NCBI RefSeq assembly: GCF_049977365.1
Contig: NZ_JBNGEN010000006.1
Coordinates: forward strand, 1 to 64,000
From: Brachymonas sp049977365
Lineage (GTDB): Bacteria > Pseudomonadota > Gammaproteobacteria > Burkholderiales > Burkholderiaceae_C
DNA: 64,000 bases
Reading direction: 5' to 3'
The first letter of the stretch is position 1; the number at the start of each line of letters is the position of its first letter. Below are positions 9,341-18,117 of the stretch, one piece after another. The notes beneath the pieces are model-generated. The model had not been told where the DNA came from, made no database searches, and worked only from the letters and a program-made list of their open reading frames with translations. Both the position numbers and the translations under genes were made by a program.

Positions 9341-10105
9341 TCAGCAGGCCGTGCAGGCCTCGTCTGCCGGCACCGGCGTGCTGCGGCCCTGCCGCGCGCC
9401 GCGTGCATCCGCTTCCAGAGCGGCACGGTACTGGGCCAGTTCCGCCACCGACAGCTGGCACAGCCCATGCTGCGCGGCATAGTCCCGCACCTGGGCGCCG
9501 CGCATCATGGTGCCGTCCGGATTCATGAGCTCGCACAGCACCGCCATGGGCGCACAGCCCGACAGCCGGGCCAGATCGACGGACGCCTCGGTATGCCCCC
9601 GGCGTTCCAGCACCCCGCCCGGACGCGCCACGAGCGGAAACACATGCCCCGGGCTCACCAGCCGTCCGGCATCGCGCGTCTGCACCCCGGCCAGCGCGGC
9701 CCGGATGGTCGTGAGACGGTCCGTGGCGCTCACGCCGGTCGTCACGCCCGTGGTCGCCTCCACCGACACCGTGAACGCCGTGCCCTGGCGGCTGCGGTTG
9801 CGCGCCACCATGGGCGCCAGCCCCAGCACATCGGCATCGGCCTGGGGCATGCACACACAGACAATGCCGCTGCCGTCGCGGATCATCTGCGCCATCTGCG
9901 GCACGGTCATGTGCTCAGCCACGGCGATGAGATCGACTTCGTCCTCGCGCTCGGGATCGTCGTGCACCAGCACCATCGCCTGCTGCCGCAGGGCCTGCAG
10001 CCCGGCCTGCACGCGCTCGCGCACCCGCGCCGGCAGGGCCGCCACAGCAGCACCAGCACCGAGTGCAGACAGGGAGGAAAGGGAAGAATCAAGGGAAGTG
10101 GACAT
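9341..10105 (-). CDS. ribB: 3,4-dihydroxy-2-butanone-4-phosphate synthase
   Basis: Makes 3,4-dihydroxy-2-butanone 4-phosphate from ribulose 5-phosphate for riboflavin synthesis. It is a stand-alone RibB of 254 residues. Visible family motifs are the acidic loop HDDPEREDEVDLI near residues 48-60, GSGIVCV, TAFTVSVEATTGVTTGVSATDR, the SPGHVFPLVA loop, and GHTEASVDLARLSGC. There is no GTP cyclohydrolase II domain after it. Residues 1-33 are an Ala/Ser-rich extension. AAGGAG sits eight bases upstream of the ATG. The gene follows an FMN riboswitch on the same strand, so flavin feedback control is expected. Confidence 0.93.
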   Translation of the reverse strand: MSTSLDSSLSSLSALGAGAAVAALPARVRERVQAGLQALRQQAMVLVHDDPEREDEVDLIAVAEHMTVPQMAQMIRDGSGIVCVCMPQADADVLGLAPMVARNRSRQGTAFTVSVEATTGVTTGVSATDRLTTIRAALAGVQTRDAGRLVSPGHVFPLVARPGGVLERRGHTEASVDLARLSGCAPMAVLCELMNPDGTMMRGAQVRDYAAQHGLCQLSVAELAQYRAALEADARGARQGRSTPVPADEACTAC

Positions 10106-10328
10106 GTGAAAGCTCCTTCATGGGAAATCCAGGAAAAACGCTTTCAAGGCGTGAAGCCTCCACCCGTGCCCGGGCAGCGCAGACATGCAGACGATGCACG
10201 CCCACCATGCGCAGCCCTGCCGCCCTGGCCGGACAACCCGAACCGGGGCAGATGCAGGGGCCGCACAGACACGGCGGACACGGTGCGCCAGCCAGACAAC
10301 TGGCGACCGCGGTCCAGGGGTGGAGCTG

Positions 10329-10498
10329 GTCTTCTTTCATCCGGACTGTCACCGTCGGCCGGGGCTTTGCACCCCGTCTGCTGACCTCCGGGCCACCACA
10401 TGTTTCCATGCGCGGCACACCGGAGCGCTCGCGGGCTCGCGCCGGGTGACACCCACCCTGCGCCTACCGCCGGTAGGGAATTGCACCCTGCCCTGAAG
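10329..10498 (-). promoter_or_regulatory. FMN riboswitch (RFN element) controlling ribB
   Basis: Read on the minus strand, the element begins with CTTCAGGGCAGGGTGCAATT, continues with CCCTACCGGCGGTAGG, and ends with CCGACGGTGACAGTCCGGAT followed by GAAAGAAGAC. These are the conserved blocks of the RFN aptamer, in order. About 224 bases separate it from the ribB ATG. No clear intrinsic terminator is visible in that leader, so control at translation or by Rho is possible. FMN binding would lower ribB expression. Confidence 0.93.
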
Positions 10499-10608
10499 AC
10501 GTGCCGGCAACCGGCCACCCGGCCGATCCCCGACGCAGACCAGTGTACTCGGCAGCCCATCCCCCTGCCAGCGGCAGTGGTTCCGGCATGCGGGAAGGAA
10601 TCGCCCCG

Positions 10609-12072
10609 TTACCGTGCAGGTCCGCCGACAGGCACCGCCTGCAACACGGGTGCGCCACCCAGTGCCTGGTAGGTGGTGACCAGGTTGTCGGCGCGGTTGA
10701 GCTGCACGTCGAGGAGGGCCATTTCGGCAGTGCGGCGGGTTTCCTGCGCGTCGAGCCAGGTCTTCATGGCCACGGCCCCTGCGCGGTAGCGGATGCGGGT
10801 GAGCTCCTCGGCGCGACGGGCCTGCGCCAGCGATTCGGTCAGCCGCGCCTCCTGCGTCTGGAGCTGGGTGCGGTTGGAGAGCGCGTTCTCCACGTCCGCC
10901 AGCGCGCTGTAGAGCGTCTTGCGGAAGGAGATGATGGCCTGCTCGTAGCTGCTCTGCGCAATGGCGGTGTTGCGCTGCATCTCGCCGAACTTCAGGAAGG
11001 GCAGCACCAGCCCTGCCCCCAGCGTGGCCACCGGATTGCCGAGCACGTTGGCCAAGCTGGCACTGCCGCTGCCGAGCGTGCCGGTGAGCGTGAGCGTGGG
11101 GTAGTAGCTCGTGCGGGTGGCGTCCACATTGGCGAGCGATTCGCGCAGGCGCATCTCGGCGGCCTGCAGGTCGGGGCGCCGCCCCAGCACGTCTGCCGGC
11201 ACTCCGGCCGGTATGGCCGGCAGCGCTGCCAGTGCGGGCAGACGTGGATGCTGCGCCGCCTCGGGCAGCGATTCGGGCGGTGCGTCGAACAGAATCGACA
11301 GCGCATGACGCTGCTCCACGCGCTGCTGCACATAGGTGGTGAGCGCCGCTTCCTGACTCGCCAGGGTCTGGCGGCTCTGGGCCAGATCGAGCCCCGAGAT
11401 GGATCCGGCCCTGTACTGCACCTCGGCAATCTGCAGGGTCTTGCGGGCGGTGTCGATGCTGGCGCGCTGGCGCTCGATCTTCTGGTCCAGGGTGGCGATC
11501 TGCCAGTAGGTCTTGGCCACGGTAGCCACCAGCGCCTGCGCGGCGGCCTCGCGGTCCTGCTCGGTGGCAGCGGCTTCCCAGTCGGCCATGCGCTTGCTGG
11601 CGGCCAGCCGACCCCACAGATCCACCTCCCAGCTCACGCCCAAGCTGGCCGATGAGCTGCGGCTGCTGTTGGCTGTATCGCTGTCGAGGGCACGGCTGCT
11701 GGACACCGACACGTTGGCCGACGGCGTGGGCAGCATGTTGCCCACGGCATTGCCCACGGCCAGGCGCGCGCTGCGCACCTTCCAGGCCGCCACGGCCAGG
11801 TCGGGATTGCGGGCGAGCGCATCGTCGATGAGCGCCGTGAGCTGGCTGTCGCCCAGGCTGGTCCACCAGCGGCTGCCGTACACGCCCTCGCGGGTATGGC
11901 CGGCCGCCTGCTTCCACTGGTCGGGGAGCTGCACTGCAGGGGTGTGATAGGGCGTGCCGGCACAGCCGGCAAGCACGGCGCCCGCCACCAGTGCCGCCAC
12001 CAGGCGGACAGATGGCACGGCGCGAACGGAACGAAATGCAGAATTTTTCATGGTGGCAGACACAGGCATCAT
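10609..12072 (-). CDS. Outer-membrane efflux lipoprotein partnering MacAB (NodT family)
   Basis: Outer-membrane channel of about 487 residues with two OEP repeats. The N-terminus has a lipobox (VLAGC) with Cys37 when the ATG at 12072 is used. That start overlaps the macB stop as ATGA. The alternative ATG at 12051 (MKNSAF) gives a shorter signal but has no better ribosome-binding site. Typical motifs are SWEVDLWGRLAASKR and the C-terminal VLPFLKFGEMQRNTAIAQ. It is third in the macA-macB operon, giving a complete tripartite pump. It ends about 110 bases before the FMN riboswitch starts on the same strand. Confidence 0.88.
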   Translation of the reverse strand: MMPVSATMKNSAFRSVRAVPSVRLVAALVAGAVLAGCAGTPYHTPAVQLPDQWKQAAGHTREGVYGSRWWTSLGDSQLTALIDDALARNPDLAVAAWKVRSARLAVGNAVGNMLPTPSANVSVSSSRALDSDTANSSRSSSASLGVSWEVDLWGRLAASKRMADWEAAATEQDREAAAQALVATVAKTYWQIATLDQKIERQRASIDTARKTLQIAEVQYRAGSISGLDLAQSRQTLASQEAALTTYVQQRVEQRHALSILFDAPPESLPEAAQHPRLPALAALPAIPAGVPADVLGRRPDLQAAEMRLRESLANVDATRTSYYPTLTLTGTLGSGSASLANVLGNPVATLGAGLVLPFLKFGEMQRNTAIAQSSYEQAIISFRKTLYSALADVENALSNRTQLQTQEARLTESLAQARRAEELTRIRYRAGAVAMKTWLDAQETRRTAEMALLDVQLNRADNLVTTYQALGGAPVLQAVPVGGPAR

Positions 12073-14330
12073 TGGCGCGAAAGCGCCTCCACAGGATCGA
12101 GTTGGGCAGCACGGCGCGCCGGCAGAAAGCCGAACAGCACCCCGATGAGCGTGGAGCAGCTGAACGCGGCCACGATGGACGACACCGAGAACACCATGCT
12201 GAAGCTGCCTCCGCCGAGCGTATCGAACGCCCAGCCGATCATCAGTGCCAGCGCAATGCCGCCGAGCCCGCCCACCAGACACACCAGCACGGCCTCGATC
12301 AGGAACTGCCGCAGAATGTCGCTCTGCCGCGCTCCCACTGCCATGCGCACGCCGATTTCCTGCGTGCGCTCGATCACCGACACCAGCATGATGTTCATCA
12401 CGCCGATGCCCCCCACCACCAGCGAGATCACGGCAATGGCCGAGATCAGCAGCTTCATGGTCTGGGTGGTCTTCTCGACCGTCTGGCGGATGCTGTCGGA
12501 GTTCTGGGTGAAGAAGTCCTTGGAGCCGTGACGCTGGGTCAGCAGGCTGATGATGCCCTCCTCGGCCGCGCTGCTGTCGGAGCCGTCGGCCACGCGCACG
12601 GTGACCGAGCGCAGATAGTCCGTGCCCATGAGGCGGTTCATCACGGTCGAATACGGCAGCCAGATGTTGAGCGCATCGGAGTTGCCGAAGGGGCTGTCCT
12701 TGGGCGCCGTCACCCCCACCACCCGCGCGGGCATGCTGCCGATGAGCAGCACCTTGCCGAGGGGATTCTCGTCATCGCCAAAGAAGGCATTGCGCGTGTT
12801 GGGGTCGATCACCGCATCCTGCAGCTCGCGCCGCACGCTCTCGTCGGTGAACGAAGCGCCATCGGCAATCTCGTAGCCGCGCACGCGGAAGTAGCTCTCG
12901 CCCACGCCATTGATGGTGGCCGTCTTGCTCACGTTGCCCCGCAGCACCGTCTTGCTCGTGCTCACGTTGGGCGAAACGCTGTCCACATACCCCAGCTTGG
13001 AGAGCGCGGTCGCATCGCCCGGCTTGAGCGTGCGGATGCGCCCGGCCGTGCGGTCGCCAAAGCCGGTGCCCGGCATGATGTCGATGGTGTTGGTGCCCAT
13101 GCTGGCAATGTCGGCCAGAATCTTCTGCTGCGAGCCGTTGCCCAGCGCCACCACCGACACCACCGAGGCAATGCCGATGATGATGCCCAGCATCGTCAGC
13201 AGCGTGCGCAGCTTGTGGCCCACCATGGAGCGCACGGCCATGTGCAGTGCCTCGCCGAACTGCGCCAGGCTCGCGTGCCAGCCCGGCTTGGGCGGCGGCA
13301 CCGGCTCGTGCGGCTTCTGCACGATGCCGGGCTGGTCCTTGTTGAGGTAGTCGCGCACGATCCGGCCATCGGTGATCTCCAGCACGCGCTCGGCCTCGGC
13401 CGCCACCTTGGCATCGTGCGTCACGAGAATGATGGTGTGGCCATCGGCATGCAGCTCCTTGAGAATCTGCATCACCTCATGCCCGCTGGCCTGGTCGAGC
13501 GCCCCGGTCGGCTCGTCGGCCAGGATCACGTCGCCCCCGTTCATCAGCGCCCGGGCAATCGACACCCGCTGCTGCTGCCCGCCCGAAAGCTGCCCCGGCT
13601 TGTGGTCGAAGCGCTGCCCCAGCCCCAGCCGCGTCAACAGCTCCTCGGCACGCCGTGCCCGCGTGCCGGCATCGACCCCGGCATAGATGGACGGAATCTC
13701 CACATTGCCCACCGCCGTCAGGTCGCCCATGAGGTGATAGCGCTGGAAGATGAACCCGAAATGCTCCCGCCGCAGCCGCGCCAGCTCGTCGGGCTGCATC
13801 TCGCGCGTCTCCTTGCCCGCCACGCGATAGCTGCCGCGCGAGGGCCGGTCCAGACAGCCGAGAATGTTCATCAGCGTCGACTTGCCCGAGCCCGACGGCC
13901 CGATGATCGCCACCATCTCCCCGGCCCGGATGGTCAGGTTGATGTCCTTGAGCACGGCCACCATCTCGTCGCCCGCCGGAAACTCGCGCACCAGGTTGTG
14001 CACCTCCAGCAGCGGATGACGGCTGTCGTCCTGGCTGAAATCGGCATCGACCCCCACCGGCCCGGAAGATACAGACGCAGAAGCCGCTGCGGGAGCCGAC
14101 TGCCCCGCCGCTTCTGCAGTGGTGGAGGACGCGGAAACGGAAACAGGAGCGGCAACGGCTGCGCCTTGCACCGCCCCGGCGGCCTCAGCCGACGGCAAGG
14201 CAGGCACAGAGGGAGATGCGGGCTCCGAGACCAGCGCAGAGGCTGGTGCAGTGGGCGTCACCGGCACCGCGCCAGCTCCGGTCGCCGCCCCTGCCACCGT
14301 CTCAGGAGACAGATCGTCGTGGTTCTTCAT
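12069..14330 (-). CDS. macB: MacB-type macrolide/peptide ABC exporter (ATPase-permease fusion)
   Basis: ATP-driven inner-membrane exporter. The ATPase domain (about residues 107-340) has Walker A GPSGSGKST at 144-152, signature LSGGQQQR and Walker B VILADEP. A first helix, a MacB periplasmic domain and three C-terminal helices of the FtsX type follow, ending near residue 753. The first ~100 residues are an Ala/Ser/Pro/Val-rich linker absent from E. coli MacB. ATG at 14330 was chosen because GGAGG lies five bases upstream. It is co-transcribed with macA (85-base gap) and the outer-membrane factor (4-base overlap). Confidence 0.92.
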   Translation of the reverse strand: MKNHDDLSPETVAGAATGAGAVPVTPTAPASALVSEPASPSVPALPSAEAAGAVQGAAVAAPVSVSASSTTAEAAGQSAPAAASASVSSGPVGVDADFSQDDSRHPLLEVHNLVREFPAGDEMVAVLKDINLTIRAGEMVAIIGPSGSGKSTLMNILGCLDRPSRGSYRVAGKETREMQPDELARLRREHFGFIFQRYHLMGDLTAVGNVEIPSIYAGVDAGTRARRAEELLTRLGLGQRFDHKPGQLSGGQQQRVSIARALMNGGDVILADEPTGALDQASGHEVMQILKELHADGHTIILVTHDAKVAAEAERVLEITDGRIVRDYLNKDQPGIVQKPHEPVPPPKPGWHASLAQFGEALHMAVRSMVGHKLRTLLTMLGIIIGIASVVSVVALGNGSQQKILADIASMGTNTIDIMPGTGFGDRTAGRIRTLKPGDATALSKLGYVDSVSPNVSTSKTVLRGNVSKTATINGVGESYFRVRGYEIADGASFTDESVRRELQDAVIDPNTRNAFFGDDENPLGKVLLIGSMPARVVGVTAPKDSPFGNSDALNIWLPYSTVMNRLMGTDYLRSVTVRVADGSDSSAAEEGIISLLTQRHGSKDFFTQNSDSIRQTVEKTTQTMKLLISAIAVISLVVGGIGVMNIMLVSVIERTQEIGVRMAVGARQSDILRQFLIEAVLVCLVGGLGGIALALMIGWAFDTLGGGSFSMVFSVSSIVAAFSCSTLIGVLFGFLPARRAAQLDPVEALSRQ

Positions 14331-14415
14331 GCGATCCTCCCCGTCAGGGAGTCGCCCGGCAGCGCAGCCCATGCCACGCCCCCGGCCAGCAAAATGTGCG
14401 GACAGCGGCTCATCG

Positions 14416-15618
14416 TCAGAACATCCTCGGGCCACGCGTGGAACTCGTGCCGGTGTTGGCGCTGGCATCGCCCACCACCACCTGCTCGCCCTCGGACAGG
14501 CCGGACTTCACCTCCGCCTGCACGCGGTTGTTGAGCCCGATCTGCACCGCACGCGGCGTCACCTTCTGCTCGCCCTTCTTGCCCGTCACCACACGCACCG
14601 TGTAGCTGCCGTCCTTGTTGCGCTTGCGGCTCAGCGCCCCGGAAGGAACCGTGAGCACGTTCTTCGCCTGCTGCAGCACCACCGTCACCTGCGCCGTCAT
14701 GTTGATGCGCAGCCGGTGATCCGCATTCGGCACCTTGAAAATCCCGTTGTAATACACCGCCGTGCTGCTCGAACTGTCGGTGTTCGTACCCTCGTAGGAA
14801 CTCATGTTGATCGGGCCCGGCTCGATGCTCGCGAGCGACGTGTCGTACTTGCGGTCCGGATCCCCCAGAATCGTGAAGTACGCCGGCATGCCCGTCTTGA
14901 TGCGCGGCACATCCGCTTCCGAAATCTGCGCCTCGATGCGCATCGTGTCCAGATTGGCCAGCTTGATGATCGTCGGCGCAGACTGGCTCGCACTCACCGT
15001 CTGCCCTTCCTTGGTCACAATCGCCACCACCGTCCCGTCCGACGGCGCCGTGATGCGCGTATAGCCCACGTTGGCCTGCGCCGTCTCCACCTGCACGCTG
15101 TACTGCTTGATCAGCGCATCCGTCGCCTTCACATCGGCCACCGCCGCATCCAGCGCCTGCCTGGCGCTTTGCATGTCGGCCTGACTGCCCGCGTCATGTT
15201 CGTACAGATACTTCTGCCGCGTGTAGGTCTGCTGCGCCAGCACCAGCGTGCTCTGCTTGGACGCCTTCTGTGCCTTGTAGTTCGCCACTGCCTCCTGTGC
15301 CGCAATCAGGCTGTTGTGCTGCGTGGTCGAGTCGATCTGCGCAATCAGCTGCCCCTGCTTCACGTTGTCGCCCACCTTGACGTAGAGCTTCTTGAGCTGC
15401 CCCGACACCTGCGAGCCGACATCCGTGAGCTGCGCTGCCTGAATCGCCCCCGTGGCCAGCACCGAATCCTCGATGTCCCCCCGCGTCACCGTGGCCGTAA
15501 TGAGATTCGGCCCCGGCTTGGGTGCGAACCACTGCCGATAGACCAGCCAGACCACGGCCGCGATCAGCACCACGGCAATGACCGTCCACCAGGGATGCGT
15601 CTTGATTTTTTTCCACAT
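14416..15618 (-). CDS. macA: MacA-type periplasmic adaptor
   Basis: Membrane-fusion partner of MacB, 400 residues. An N-terminal anchor helix (TVIAVVLIAAVVWLVY, ~11-26) is followed by the barrel-sandwich half GAIQAAQLTDVGSQVSGQ, a long coiled coil (~residues 80-165), the second half (RITAPSDGTVV) and a beta-barrel. These match MacA in order and length. The start MWKKIK was chosen because it directly precedes the anchor. Upstream in-frame codons would add a low-complexity stretch translated from a polypyrimidine leader. It is first gene of the operon. Confidence 0.9.
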   Translation of the reverse strand: MWKKIKTHPWWTVIAVVLIAAVVWLVYRQWFAPKPGPNLITATVTRGDIEDSVLATGAIQAAQLTDVGSQVSGQLKKLYVKVGDNVKQGQLIAQIDSTTQHNSLIAAQEAVANYKAQKASKQSTLVLAQQTYTRQKYLYEHDAGSQADMQSARQALDAAVADVKATDALIKQYSVQVETAQANVGYTRITAPSDGTVVAIVTKEGQTVSASQSAPTIIKLANLDTMRIEAQISEADVPRIKTGMPAYFTILGDPDRKYDTSLASIEPGPINMSSYEGTNTDSSSSTAVYYNGIFKVPNADHRLRINMTAQVTVVLQQAKNVLTVPSGALSRKRNKDGSYTVRVVTGKKGEQKVTPRAVQIGLNNRVQAEVKSGLSEGEQVVVGDASANTGTSSTRGPRMF

Positions 15619-16384
15619 GATCGGGAGACAGAAAGAGATGAAAGAAGAAGAAAAAGAGGAAGGAGAAGAAGAACCCCCCTTCATCCCGCGCCCCAGCCAC
15701 CACGCAGGCCCCAGAGTCACCCCCAGAAGCCCACCAGCCAGCCGCCAGGCTGCACAGGAACATTGTGACCGATCCCGCAGGAGGCAAAAGGTTCCTCTGC
15801 CTCATCAAAAAATACAGAGGTTGATTCAGTTTTTGCGCTGTGATTGCCCATTGTCAGCCCACAGGCACCCGTGTTCACCTCGCACGGGCAAGTGGGTCGC
15901 AAACACCCTTCTGAGGGCGGGAAGGTCACGCCTGCGCCTCATCCCTGCGCCCACAAAGATCGGGGGCTGATGCCCAAATATGGAGCACATCGGCACAGCT
16001 GCAAAAGCAGGCGTTTTATGACCACAAGCCTCAGGAACCCATAGGGATGCTGGCCGCGTTCCAGCGCAAGCGTTTGGGCATCACTCGCAACATGGAGACA
16101 CACCCACTACGGCCCAGCCCACCACTTGACCGAGCGGGAGTGTAGGCCTACTACCAGCGGCCAAGCAGAACTACAGGAAAGCAGAGGGACCATACCCAAA
16201 AATACAACCTTAGTAGTCAAATAATTTGCATGAATTTACCTTTTGTTGGTAGCATGTTCCATGCATGGACATCTTCGACGTCTACGTTTCGACATGAATG
16301 CAGATCATGCAATAAAAATCGTGACAAACTCCCACATACATTTCTTTCATACAACCATGAATAAAATATCTGGCAGATATTCTC
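15619..16384. other. Non-coding transition into an AT-rich islet
   Basis: 15623-15672 is almost purely purine on the plus strand and forms a pyrimidine-rich leader for macA. From about 15780 to 16195 I see no supportable gene. One frame at about 15910-16145 reads as protein-like (QLQKQAFYDHKPQEPIGMLA) but has no start, ends in stops and could not be assigned; it may be a remnant. From about 16196 composition becomes clearly AT-rich and continues into the next two genes. A CCATGCATGG palindrome lies at about 16258-16267. Confidence 0.5.
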
Positions 16385-16816
16385 ATGAACACCACTGACC
16401 ACAAAAAAAACAGATCAATAGCAAAGAAATTTGCTTTTTTGTTTTTTCTTCTCCTGATGTTGATCATGCCTTTTTTCACATTAATGATTCAGTACAAAAA
16501 CAGGGATGGAGAATTTTGGAACAAATACATTGTGGCAGATTATTTTTTTTGGGCAGCTCCAATATTACTGCTTGAATTCCTGGCAATATGGAAAAAATTC
16601 CGCACACATGCTCTTATTGGAATTCTTTTTTTAAACAACTTACTTCAAATAAGCGTCATTGCATTTTTTAATTCACATCCATCCGATGATGATGCCCTGG
16701 CCATGGGACTCATTTACCCCATGGCCTCCATATTTATTTCATCAATATTCATGTTCATTTGGCTATTTTTCTCAAGAGAAGAAAAAAGCAATGCCGATGG
16801 AAATAATGTCACCTGA
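16385..16816 (+). CDS. Four-helix membrane protein, candidate immunity protein
   Basis: A 143-residue protein that I do not recognise as a known family. Four strongly hydrophobic segments are seen at about residues 15-35, 49-69, 75-95 and 105-129. The N-terminus is Lys-rich and the C-terminus charged (REEKSNADGNN). Codon use is AT-rich, unlike nearly all of the window, which suggests recent transfer. It lies 48 bases upstream of a candidate secreted toxin on the same strand. In Xanthomonadales T4SS effector loci the immunity gene often sits next to the effector, so an immunity role is inferred from position only. No clear ribosome-binding site precedes the ATG. Confidence 0.6.
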   Translation: MNTTDHKKNRSIAKKFAFLFFLLLMLIMPFFTLMIQYKNRDGEFWNKYIVADYFFWAAPILLLEFLAIWKKFRTHALIGILFLNNLLQISVIAFFNSHPSDDDALAMGLIYPMASIFISSIFMFIWLFFSREEKSNADGNNVT

Positions 16817-16864
16817 AAATCATTTATTCATGATTTCATCAAATATTCACTAAAATAAAATGCG

Positions 16865-17839
16865 ATGGCATATACGGTAACAATTTACGTGGCGGCGCCC
16901 GGCACTCCTCTGAAAGAAGGTGGCACTTCTATGCCTGGGCATATGTATTACGTGACGAGCAACGGAGAGAAAAAAGAGTCCTATGGGTTTGCCCCCATCC
17001 ATCATGGTTCTGTTCATGGCTCTGGAAAGAGGTATGACAATGACTTGGAAAATTATCGCAATCCACATTACTCCCGCACCATCGAAATCACAAAAAATCA
17101 ATACGAAAAATTAAATGACTTCGGGAAAAATCCAGAAAAATATGGATTTGATACAACCTACGGTCCTGCAAATAATTGCGTAGACTATGTATGGAAAGGA
17201 CTTAATTTATCTGGAATGCATGCACACGTAGGCACACCAACTCATGGAAAATACATTGATGGTTCAGGGGCATTACGTCCAAACTACAACATCCATGCCA
17301 TTCGCAGCATCGATTCTCCTCTAAAAAGCAGCCCACTCAATGCCGAGCATTTCAACAAAGAACCAAAGATTGAAATCTATGAAGATCCCCTGCGCTGGTT
17401 ATTAAGCGAAGAAGAAAAAAATACACCGAAAACAACTGCTGTTCATGAAACCGAACTTCTAGCGAGACACAGCAATTCTGCGATAGTCACTTTCCACGAC
17501 CGGGTGCAGAACGAATCCACGCTAGCCAGCTATTCCGAAACGGACCGTTCCCGCATAGCCGCAGCCGCTTGCCTGGAATGCCAGAAGACCGGCAAGAACA
17601 TCGCAAGCATGACCGAAGTGGAGTGCTACGAATACAAGGGCAAGGCCATATTCCTTGCGGACGATCCGGTGAAGGCCGCCCACAACCCCTACATCAGCAG
17701 CGCAGCGGTAGATGTAGCCAAGGCTGTAGATACTCCGGTACAGGACAGTCTGAACCAGATGCAAAGCGTGCACATCGCACAAGTCCAGGCCCAGGAACAA
17801 GCCCAAACCCGCGCAGCCGGCGGCCCCGTTATTTCCTGA
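16865..17839 (+). CDS. Candidate T4SS effector: His/Cys papain-like domain plus XVIPCD-like C-terminus
   Basis: A 324-residue protein without a signal peptide. The N-domain (about 1-150) has SMPGHMYYV with His26 and NNCVDYVWKGL with Cys105. This His-before-Cys order, with NC followed by aromatics, is what permuted NlpC/P60 (LRAT/YiiX-like) papain-fold enzymes show, so a hydrolase or acyltransferase toxin is inferred. The C-terminal ~120 residues (YSETDRSRIAAAACLECQKTG, KAIFLADDPVKAAHN, AVDTPVQDSLNQMQ, then a Gln-rich tail) resemble XVIPCD, the secretion signal of Xanthomonadales-type T4SS antibacterial effectors. The gene is AT-rich up to about 17450, then changes to host-like GC. No secretion genes are in the window. 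Confidence 0.7.
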   Translation: MAYTVTIYVAAPGTPLKEGGTSMPGHMYYVTSNGEKKESYGFAPIHHGSVHGSGKRYDNDLENYRNPHYSRTIEITKNQYEKLNDFGKNPEKYGFDTTYGPANNCVDYVWKGLNLSGMHAHVGTPTHGKYIDGSGALRPNYNIHAIRSIDSPLKSSPLNAEHFNKEPKIEIYEDPLRWLLSEEEKNTPKTTAVHETELLARHSNSAIVTFHDRVQNESTLASYSETDRSRIAAAACLECQKTGKNIASMTEVECYEYKGKAIFLADDPVKAAHNPYISSAAVDVAKAVDTPVQDSLNQMQSVHIAQVQAQEQAQTRAAGGPVIS

Positions 17840-18042
17840 ACTCTTCAAGAAATGCCATGAAAACTTCCGTCCATGCGACGGTGCTTGCTACTGCATGGCT
17901 ACTTTCCAGGTCCAGGAATCGCCATTTACGTTCCATGCATCCTTGCACGTTCGGTCACCCTCTCGCAGTTGCGTTTGACTTTGCTCACTGTGACAGGCTC
18001 ACAGCGGGACCGCTTCCACAGGTGTGCCCCATGATGAGCCAC

Positions 18043-18078
18043 AAAAAACCCGCACAGCAACCAGGTCGCCATGCGGGT
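18043..18078 (-). terminator. Intrinsic terminator of the CoA-transferase gene
   Basis: Read on the minus strand, a 7-bp stem ACCCGCA / TGCGGGT is followed by a run of six T. It lies about 40 bases past the CoA-transferase stop. Confidence 0.75.
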
Positions 18079-18117
18079 GTGAATCATGCAATGGGGGCTG
18101 TGCCCCTTGTGGTGTAG

